Part shown: piece after piece, positions 57,745 through 64,000 of the stretch
Numbering within the stretch: the first letter of the stretch is position 1
How the letters are laid out: the number at the start of each line of letters is the position of its first letter
Assembly: GCA_944472135.2 (NCBI GenBank)
Contig: OX235262.1
Coordinates: 26,893,362 to 26,957,361, forward strand
Direction: 5' to 3'
Length of the DNA stretch: 64,000 nucleotides
From: Trichobilharzia regenti
Taxonomy: Eukaryota > Platyhelminthes > Trematoda > Strigeidida > Schistosomatidae
Program-made: the position numbers and the translations under genes
The notes under the pieces: model-generated
Database searches by the model: none
Told to the model about the DNA's origin: nothing
Seen by the model: the letters and a program-made list of their open reading frames with translations, nothing else

Positions 57745-58085
57745 GATCGATTAAAGGATTTCATCATGAGCTGACATGACCAGTAGAGTGTAGTAGGTCG
57801 GGTGTGAGGACAAATACTCTCCGAAGACGTTGGCTAGTGACCGCGCTATGTCGTGAATTGGCAGAAGTTGAAATTCATGGGCTGGCCATCATTGAATCGG
57901 GTTCCAGTGGTTGAATAGTCTACGAGCTCGCTGGCCTTGTCATCAAAAGGTCCTGAGTTCGAACCCTAGTGGTTGGTGCGTACTGATGAAGAGTCCAAAT
58001 CTGAGTTGACGAAACAGGTGTCAAGTACTCCTTGCAGGTTTTCCAATTGTTCTCTAAATGATGTCAGCTCATGATGAAATCCTGT
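57745..58085 (+). mobile_element. Hammerhead-type SINE with intact core boxes
   Basis: Complete plus-oriented copy. The body begins 'gaccagtagagtgtagtaggtcgggtgtgagg'; the tRNA-like head is 'gttccagtggttgaatagtctacgagctcgctggcc' with 'gagttcgaacccta' (B box). The ribozyme follows at 57975-58032 and the tail is 'gatgtcagctcatgatgaaatcctg'. Confidence 0.78.
57975..58032 (+). ncRNA. Hammerhead ribozyme (in SINE)
   Basis: 'ggtgcgtactgatgaagagtcc', loop 'aaatctgagtt', 'gacgaaacaggtgtc' then 'aagtactcc'. CUGAUGA, GUC/GAC stem II, GAAA and the GUC cleavage triplet are all present. AGTACT after the cleavage site can pair with the GTACT before the core to form stem I. Stem III (ACA-GGTGT) is short and has one mismatch. 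Confidence 0.7.
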
Positions 58086-58189
58086 AACCAAATTGGACTT
58101 TATAAAGTTTCTTGTTTGTGAATCACTACCATTGGACAGGTAGTGCTTCCTATTTGGCACTCATCAGTTGAATAAAGCTGCATCTCCAC

Positions 58190-58400
58190 TGAGACTCGAC
58201 GTCATCAATGTCCATCATTTCAAACGCTAAGGTGGTGAGTCTCTAAGTATGACATGAACTGGATCATATTAGGATTGAACGAAAAAAATGTGAAGTCGTG
58301 GTGCCAGATGAAAGTGATGACACAGGATCCATTTTAGTGGATGTATACCTCTGAGGTCCTATGTCTCATTCAGAACACAAGTAATGAATGCTAATAATCC
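58190..58400 (+). mobile_element. RTE-type LINE 3' end fragment
   Basis: Ends 'gaggtcctatgtctcattcagaacacaagtaatgaatgc' followed by AAT repeats, matching the RTE 3' terminus in a diverged form. Confidence 0.5.
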
Positions 58401-58489
58401 TACTACTAATAATAGAAATGATATTAGTACTGAGCTAAAACAACTACCTTTCGCGCAACGGATACAATTTAACACTATCTATATATAAC

Positions 58490-58720
58490 TGGGCATCAGT
58501 GGCACAGCGGTAGTATGCTCACCAACCACGCAGGTGGTTCGGGGTCCACTTCCCGACCGACGCACCCATTTACCTCACTAAGCCAGTAATAAGACTGGTT
58601 AGGAGGGAAGGTTAGGCATGAGGGTAGCAACCCCACCCTGCGAAAATAAACATCACTGCTACCGAAACTTCAAGCCTCTTGCTTGAAGCCCTATGTTCCA
58701 CTGGGAATATAAGGGAATAA
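58490..58720 (+). mobile_element. Chimeric SINE: tRNA-like head + RTE 5' UTR-like body + RTE 3' tail
   Basis: Complete copy. The head 'catcagtggcacagcggtagtatgctcaccaacc' (A box) is followed by 'ggtggttcggggtccac' (B box). The body 'ggttaggagggaaggttaggcatgagggtagcaaccccaccctgcgaaaat...gctaccgaaacttcaa' aligns with RTE 5' UTR at 51877-51955 ('ggtaaagagggacggttgggg...tccagcaactccacccctgtaaaac...gctacagaaacttcaa'). The end 'gccctatgttccactgggaatataaggg' matches the RTE 3' end. Short (TA)n after it. Confidence 0.8.
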
Positions 58721-59115
58721 TATATATATATATAACTGTAATTTCTCGCCGATATTTCTTAATCGAATCTGCAAATTCCAAGTATCTTTAACTTTGAGTT
58801 CAAGGAGCTAATATTGCCCAAATAAAGTTGATAAATCAGATCCAGATATATGTTGGGAAAATCACAAGTGTCAATAAACAATCTTAGCTTTAACTTTGGT
58901 ATTTAGCAGACAAATCAATGCGACTTCAAGCATACTTCGAGAGGAAATTTATTTATAACAATAATCTGTATGAAAGAAATATTACATATGATAAAATTTT
59001 CACAAGATTCTATGTGTTATAAATGTCTATTAAAAAGTTAGAAGAATTTTGTAAATAATGCAAATATTACTTATAAGGAAGTAGTGGTGGAGTAATTCAA
59101 ATCAATGCTGAATTT
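58721..59115. other. No gene seen
   Basis: AT-rich sequence; would be the 3' UTR side of the minus-strand exon at 59116-59349. Confidence 0.35.
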
Positions 59116-59349
59116 TCAAGTTTCATTCCAACAGACGAATAAATCATCTAACATTTCAGACAGTCTAACGTATACAATTGAAGTAGCTTTCGCTTTCCAT
59201 AATTTCGAATTAGGTGAAATAGTTTTAATAAACTCCTTGAATTCATCTGAATCTTGACTATCTTCTGGCAACAATAACTGATCAGGCTGTAGAGATTTAT
59301 CTCCTGTTTCCATTGGAAACTCATCATATGGTTTCATTTGAGCAGGATT
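59116..59349 (-). CDS. Candidate terminal exon of an unidentified minus-strand gene
   Basis: Frame open from the acceptor 'tacttaacag' (59360-59350) to a stop at 59116: NPAQMKPYDEFPMETGDKSL, then LQPDQLLLPEDSQDSDEFKE, FIKTISPNSKLWKAKA and TSIVYVRLSEMLDDLFVCWNET. Balanced, non-repetitive composition, with an acidic first half and a helical-looking second half, suggests real coding DNA. I do not recognise the family. It could be the 3' exon of the gene that starts near 63 kb, but no phase-matched donor was fixed. Confidence 0.5.
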   Translation of the reverse strand, partial: NPAQMKPYDEFPMETGDKSLQPDQLLLPEDSQDSDEFKEFIKTISPNSKLWKAKATSIVYVRLSEMLDDLFVCWNET

Positions 59350-59479
59350 CTGTTAAGTAGAGAAGATGGCACATGATTAAACAATGAATCACTAACAAAA
59401 GTTATATGTCCTTCAAGTTACTATGATTACTTGAAATAAATATTGAATTCAGGTGGAATATTATTATTTTCTATTTTTG

Positions 59480-59655
59480 ATTACAGGTTGATTCCACACC
59501 GTATTTTTGGTACACGTGTGGAATTTTCAGCGTGGATATCGGTAGCCCAAAATTCGCAGGCCCACCATAGGTATCAGGTGTGCGTCGGCGTGGGCTCGAA
59601 CCCCGGACCATGTGCATGGTCGGCGAAAGTCCTAACCAATGTGCCACCGACACTG
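59480..59655 (-). mobile_element. tRNA-derived SINE (variant with 'attccacac' tail)
   Basis: The minus strand reads 'gtgtcggtggcacattggttaggactttcgccgacc' (A box) and 'tccggggttcgagccc' (B box). A body follows with 'ggtgggcctgcgaattttgggctaccg' and the tail 'ttccacac...ggtgtggaatcaacctg'. Sister copy at 35385-35565. Both lie close to Penelope-like fragments. Confidence 0.7.
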
Positions 59656-60053
59656 TTATTGTTTTGGCGCAAATGTTTCGCTACTAATCTAGTCATTATT
59701 TTCAGAATGGTCTGAATATTTGCAAAAATTATTATCTTTATTCTATAATATTTATATAAATCTATTTTATCGGATTAAATTACAAACATATGAGTAGCGT
59801 AACACTTTGCCTGACGATTAATCGCTTTTGCTAACATCCAGGTTTAGTGTTCCGTTCCCTTACTGTTCCATGAGCGTTTATCACAGAATTAACTTTTCAG
59901 CTGGTTTAGTTTTAATGTTTTCAACATGTAGGTTTGTGAAAATTAGAACAATTAGTTCCTTTGATAAATTTAAATAAGGCATTTGAAAGACAAATTTCGG
60001 TGACACCTATATAGGTAGAACCAATACCATGTTTCAATGTCGTCGAAGAGAAC

Positions 60054-60284
60054 ATGTTCGAAAATAGTTATTTAAACATAGAAAATCCTATTGCGATTAA
60101 TCTGAATGGATATCCAGCATCATCCATTGCAAAGCACTTAATAATGTCAGGTCATAAAATCCATAATAATGACTACTTCACAATTACTCCATTACATAAT
60201 TCTAATTTAAGATTATTAAAGGTGATGGAAGCACTCTGGATTAATCATACACAGCCTAAACTGTGTGTACAAAAAAATCAATAG
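60054..60284 (+). mobile_element. Penelope-like element fragment (end of GIY-YIG endonuclease)
   Basis: 76-residue frame: ASSIAKHLIMSGHKIHNNDY, FTITPLHNSNLRLLKVMEAL and WINHTQPKLCVQKNQ. The ending '(I)xLxxPxLCVQKxx' is typical of the C-terminus of schistosome Penelope-like endonucleases. Frame intact to its stop, but the N-terminal half with the catalytic GIY-YIG motif is missing. Confidence 0.75.
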
Positions 60285-60484
60285 ACTTCAATCTTCGCCT
60301 ACCATGGACTACATGACCTATCTAAATATGATTGGCCATTAGTATGCATTTTTGTTTTTTATATAACTGGGTAATTGTCATGATCTTTATTTTATTATTG
60401 TGAGCCGTCTTAGTTGTAAAGCGGTTGTGAAGAAACTACGAAATGGTATCATCTCGAGAAATTTGCCTTATTCAAATGTAGGTT

Positions 60485-61119
60485 TGTAACAACAGAAGGC
60501 GAGACATGGAGGCCAAGGTATATTTTTTATTAATCAAACCGCTCTTTATATATATAAGAAGTATATATTCTTTAATCAATCACTGAGCGTGTGATTTCGG
60601 TTTACATTAAACGACGTTAAATACAGTGTTCAAATATATAAAGCATTCTGTTGTTAATGCAGTATAAAACCGTGGGAAATGTTTTCTATTTCTAACATCA
60701 AATAGAAAGTTCAAATAGATATATCGTATTCTGTTGCTAATACTGTACTGAACTTTGGGAATATGTGAGAATAATATTTCGTTGGAACACATTTTCTGTA
60801 TCACAGTGTAATGGGAGCTGGCTGTTAGGCAAAATTGGTGGACAGTAATTTACGTCAATGTTTATGTCCCCAATATATAATCGTGAGAAAAGTGAGAAGA
60901 AAGGCTTTGCGTAGGCGGATACAGTTAACATATAGATGATCTAATATCCAAGAAACAGCCTCAAAGAGATGCAAGGTTAACTTTCTATGAGAAACAACCA
61001 ATCAGAAGACTGTGCTTGTCTGCTAACAATAATCTATAATAATGTACATGAAAATCTATAAATGTGTTGATTTCCATAATAAACGATCTGTTTCCTGGCC
61101 CTTGTCTTCTGTTGTTACA
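60485..61119 (-). repeat. LTR (complete) of the deletion derivative
   Basis: 635 bp, TG...CA ends, perfect 14 bp terminal inverted repeat, with an AATAAA-type 'cataataaacgatctg' near the 61080 end. Confidence 0.85.
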
Positions 61120-61194
61120 ACAGCACCGCACTCGTCCTCCCGACACAAACTATTAACTGAATTCTGTTCGATTTCCTTGGTACTGGTGACTTAG

Positions 61195-61389
61195 TTAGTT
61201 TATCTTGCTGTTCGAGTTCCGTAGCTCGCTGACGTTTACTTGCTTCTCTTTTTTTGCATTTCTGATCATATATACGCGACCCCATCTCACAGTGACCATG
61301 TATGGTCCTTCCAAATTTGGGAGCAGTTTGCATGAAACTGGCTCGTACTCGCCAGTGTTTCGCCCCACATTTCCATATGCTGCCGTCAC
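61195..61389 (-). pseudogene. Integrase C-terminal (GPY/F) remnant
   Basis: The minus-strand frame reads CKLLPNLEGPYMVTVRWGRV and YMIRNAKKEKQVNVSELRNS. 'KLxPxxEGPYxVTxxxGxVYxIRN' is the GPY/F module at the end of Ty3/Gypsy-class integrases, which helps in DNA binding and multimerisation. No catalytic core remains. Confidence 0.7.
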
Positions 61390-61790
61390 TCAACCTCCCA
61401 GCAGCATTCCAAGTAACAGCCGGATCGCTGACGAATCTTGAATGCCATTCAACTGCGCAGAAGCCTCAAGGTTCTGCCCGAAGATCCATATGTCTCCATC
61501 AAAAACTGCAGGGCATAGGCTTTTCATCATTTGTCGGCAGGCAACGACACCGAATGTAACAACAGAAGGCAAGACATGAAGGCTAAGGTATATTTTCTAT
61601 TGATCAAACCACTGTTTTATATATACAGTTTATATTCTTTAACCAATCACTGAGCGTGTGATTTCGGTTAGCATCAAACGACATGAAATAGAATGTTCAA
61701 ATATAAGCTAGTACTCTGTTGCCAATGCAACAGTGAACTGTGGGAATATATGAGAATAACATTTCGTTGGAACACATTGTCTGTATCGCA

Positions 61791-62710
61791 CCACCTGTAG
61801 GTTGATCTAAATCATATGAAATGTACTTGTTTGCTTCTATTGGGTTTTTTGAGTTACGTTCAACACGATGAACTTGCTGTATATTTGTACTGTTTTTTTT
61901 CAGTAATGTTTGACCGTGTTTTCCAATCTATTTCCATTTATAGGTCCAAATTTCAACCAAGTAAAGTCAGATAACCTGAATAGGGCTAAGAGTGGACTTA
62001 CAGTCGACAATGTATGACATATTCGCTTGGATACTAATAAGAGGATTATTAACTTTCGAATTACAATGAAAATGATAACTAGGATGATACTAAAACAAGT
62101 ATTGTGAACAAAAATGACAAATGTAGTGTCATTTCAGTCATAACTTCCATATCATGAAGCGAAGATGTTCTTTATAGTTCAGTCATTATATACTCAATAA
62201 AATCGATTGTCTTAGTAGCCAATTAGCACTGACCTCCGGTGGTGATAGATATACATGATCAATTGGTAGAAGCTGGAAAGTAATGAATATTAAATCACGG
62301 GATGTACATATTAGATCATAGGAAAAATTAAAAGGATGATTGAAGTGAAGAAAATTTTCTTTTCAGTGAAGTCATCCACTGGATGCAGCGACTAAGTGAT
62401 AAATTCCTGGCCATGAGATCTGTGGTTCTGAGGTCAGTCTTAGACGGAGTTGTGGGTGTCTACTGGTGAAAATGTATAGATTAAAGTCAAAAAAATTTGA
62501 GCAGCGCATCAAGTTCTTGCTCCTTTCAAAAGACAGAAAACACTAATTGACTCAGTGGATATTCCTAACAGTTACTAACAATTGTCAGAAAAAACTCTGG
62601 TCGTTAGACAGCCAGCAAATCGTCGACAATAATTATCGATAAAAGCTAGGACAGTGTGTACACTTATATCTGTGACAAAGTAGGAGTTACTTTAGAACCA
62701 CACGTTCACC
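61791..62710. other. No gene seen
   Basis: AT-rich; probably intronic with respect to the minus-strand gene whose exon ends near 62730. Some SINE-like words near 62230-62480 but no clear copy. Confidence 0.35.
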
Positions 62711-63094
62711 TTATCTAGTGGTATCATACAGGACAAAAACCATCCATATGTTATTTCGACAGCTATTTCTGACTATTAGAACTTTGGGTGCATTTGTAAT
62801 TTGCTGAGGAGAGCGAATTTGTTCAGATAATTCCCCAGTGTTCAAACCATCATATGATAACGGTGGACTAGGTGGAGAAGCATCACTAGTCCTGCCTGAA
62901 TGTTCTTGAGCCTCTGTAAGGAAACGATTTAGTAACCGCTCTTCGATTATTGTATGTAGACCACTAGGTTCTGAAAACCCTGGTGTTTGAGCCTTATTAC
63001 CGAAAGCCTGGAAGTCTCCGTTCGGACTGTAATCCAAACTATGTGGAGTGACTTCAATCCAGGAATAATTCATTTCCGGATTATCTGAGGCCAT
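62711..63094 (-). CDS. BNIP3/NIX-like mitophagy receptor, N-terminal exon (partial)
   Basis: ATG at 63094 starts MASDNPEMNYSWIEVTPHS. Trp12-Ile-Glu-Val15 is in the position and form of the LC3-interacting (LIR) motif SWVEL at the start of BNIP3/BNIP3L. LLNRFLTEAQEHSGRTSDAS followed by PPSPP (about residues 54-75) matches the BNIP3 block ILLDAQHESGRSS...SPP. These proteins sit in the outer mitochondrial membrane and recruit autophagosomes. The transmembrane exon was not found in the window. The exact 3' border of this exon is unsure: a gtatga donor at 62729 would make the last residues coding, and earlier GT sites exist. The stop at 62711 is probably intronic. Confidence 0.6.
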   Translation of the reverse strand: MASDNPEMNYSWIEVTPHSLDYSPNGDFQAFGNKAQTPGFSEPSGLHTIIEERLLNRFLTEAQEHSGRTSDASPPSPPLSYDGLNTGELSEQIRSPQQITNAPKVLIVRNSCRNNIWMVFVLYDTTR

Positions 63095-63172
63095 TATGAT
63101 CCGGAATTCCAAATATTTATATATATATTAAATAATTAATATGACCCATTGCACAAGGGGTAACCAGCTTTC

Positions 63173-63345
63173 GTGGCCCAAGTGGTCTAGTGGATGACGC
63201 TTTGGCACTTAGAACTGTGGGAACTGGGTTTGAGTCTCGGTGAGAACACCATCACTCACCGGGGAATACAGGTATGTCCGGAAGACGAGTATCACATAGC
63301 ACGAAACGCGTGCTGTCCTGGATTCTACTGCTAGTGACTACCCCC
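63173..63345 (+). mobile_element. SM-alpha-like SINE
   Basis: The tRNA-like head 'gtggcccaagtggtctagtggatgacgctttggc' (A box), 'tgggtttgagtctcgg' (B box), then a hammerhead region and 'tctactgctagtgactacc'. The preceding 'attaatatgacccattgcacaagggg' also precedes the copy at 7620-7816 on its own strand, so it belongs to the repeat or its insertion context. Confidence 0.78.
63269..63332 (+). ncRNA. Hammerhead ribozyme remnant (SM-alpha type)
   Basis: 'caggtatgtccggaagacgagtatcacatagc' + 'acgaaacgcgtgctgtcctggattctactgc' follows the Schistosoma hammerhead. GAAA, stem III (ACGCGTGC) and the GUC cleavage triplet are kept, but CUGAUGAG is now GAAGACGAG, so it should be inactive. Confidence 0.7.
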
Positions 63346-63856
63346 CCAAATAATTTCTAGTATTAAAAATACACTTAACAGAACAAATGAATACATTCAG
63401 GAAACCAAGAGTTAGTAAGCTACACGGCTAAGAATTGAGGAAGTTGTGTGACGCCATAAATAAACAGTACTGACAGCTGGATTGAGATTCACCGATTCAA
63501 GGATGAGACATCTAGAACTGATGTGGACTGTAAAATGTGGATTACATGGTAACATTTTGACGAGAATTTTAAGCGCTTTTTCTAGAAAAGATAGTTCACT
63601 TCAGTAGTGCCAGCTCCCCCCCCCTTAACCTTGTCAACTAAAAAATAACATTATTCTGGACTAGGCAGTATAGCGTTTGGTGACATCTGGCGTAGAGAAA
63701 TAAATACAATAGTTTGAGCACAGTTCTATCGTTTGAATTCTTAGTGACATAGGAAAATGTTCACTGGAAAAAATCTCGGAGAATAACTATTTAATAATGA
63801 ATTATAAAACGATAAAGATGAATGTTTATTCCTTTTATAGTAAAATGAACTCTTAC
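63346..63856. other. No gene seen
   Basis: AT-rich spacer with a C run at 63615-63624; no recognised feature. Confidence 0.4.
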
Positions 63857-63921
63857 TCGAGTTACTGCTGACACAGGTGGCCTTTCATATGTTTGATTTG
63901 CATTTCTGAGTCCTCTTTGAG
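63857..63921 (-). CDS. Candidate small internal exon, minus strand
   Basis: The acceptor 'tttgtttag' (63930-63922) and donor 'cga|gtaagag' (63856) frame 65 bases. Only one of three frames is open, and it reads QRGLRNANQTYERPPVSAVTR, which looks like conserved coding sequence (two bases complete the preceding codon; it leaves in phase 0). It may belong to a gene continuing off the right edge. It is not phase-compatible with the acceptor seen inside the BNIP3-like exon, so I keep them separate. Confidence 0.5.
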
Positions 63922-64000
63922 CTAAACAAAAATATTTAAGAATGAAAAAAAAACACGCATGTAGTATCATAAATGTCTTGAAGCTTGTGAATTCCTCGCG

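Larger units (their letters stand above)
60485..61790 (-). mobile_element. Deletion derivative of an LTR retrotransposon
   Basis: A 635 bp LTR at 60485-61119 has terminal inverted repeats TGTAACAACAGAAG / CTTCTGTTGTTACA. A direct second copy of its first ~235 bp starts at 61555. Between them (61120-61554) is a minus-strand remnant of the 3' end of pol. The second LTR stops matching at about 61787. Only a few hundred bases of internal region remain. A related LTR end lies at 11840-11975. Confidence 0.82.

Noticed and set aside
59116..63094. Joining the exon at 59116-59349 to the BNIP3-like exon as one gene
   Set aside because: A phase-0 join would need a poor GTTCTA donor, and the 59 kb exon lacks the C-terminal transmembrane anchor expected of BNIP3; kept as separate candidates.

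Overview
This is eukaryotic DNA, almost certainly from a blood fluke (Schistosoma or a close relative). The evidence is AT-rich sequence with long introns and GT-AG exon borders, dense interspersed repeats, SINEs carrying hammerhead ribozyme cores (the schistosome SM-alpha type), RTE-like LINE copies whose 3' ends read 'gttccactaggaaccc' followed by TAA-type repeats, and Penelope-like GIY-YIG fragments. There are no bacterial features such as operons, ribosome binding sites or CRISPR arrays. Species was not determined.

1-9168: upstream flank with no gene found. It holds RTE LINE fragments, tRNA-derived SINEs, an inverted pair of SM-alpha-like SINEs and a foldback repeat.

9169-32985 (+): one large gene of eight coding exons whose phases all agree, giving a 1652-residue protein with nine C2H2 zinc fingers. 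I recognise it as the flatworm homologue of RREB1 (Ras-responsive element binding protein 1; Drosophila hindsight/pebbled), including a PxDLS-type CtBP motif. Its introns are full of SINE and RTE debris, including near-palindromic SINE pairs and a GC-rich 620 bp insertion with a 13 bp target-site duplication.

33570-34380 (-): a diverged fragment of 28S rRNA (D2/D3 region and beyond), a dispersed rRNA pseudogene. 35030-39846: Penelope-like endonuclease pieces, SINEs, an RTE copy and the 3' half of a second non-LTR element.

39847-46838: the most striking structure. It is a tandem Ty3/Gypsy-like array, LTR-gag/pro-LTR-gag/pro-LTR-gag/pro-LTR, with exact 2151 bp period and one flanking 5 bp duplication (CTACC). 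It sits inside the reverse transcriptase of the older non-LTR element. Each unit has an intact 511-codon gag-protease ORF, no RT, RNase H or integrase, and a stop codon supplied by the first three bases of the 3' LTR. The two outer LTRs match each other and the two inner LTRs match each other, suggesting the array inserted as one multimeric copy.

46839-64000: more of the interrupted element; an intronless 888-residue helical-repeat (armadillo-like) gene at 48941-51607 (+); a complete but frameshifted RTE LINE (51830-55116) with 19 bp target-site duplications; further LINE and SINE fragments; an LTR element deletion derivative with an integrase GPY/F remnant (60485-61790); and exons on the minus strand, including a probable BNIP3-type mitophagy receptor exon near 62.7-63.1 kb and two other candidate exons.

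Exon borders, family names and repeat limits were read by eye. Repeat limits are approximate except where a target-site duplication or LTR end is stated.
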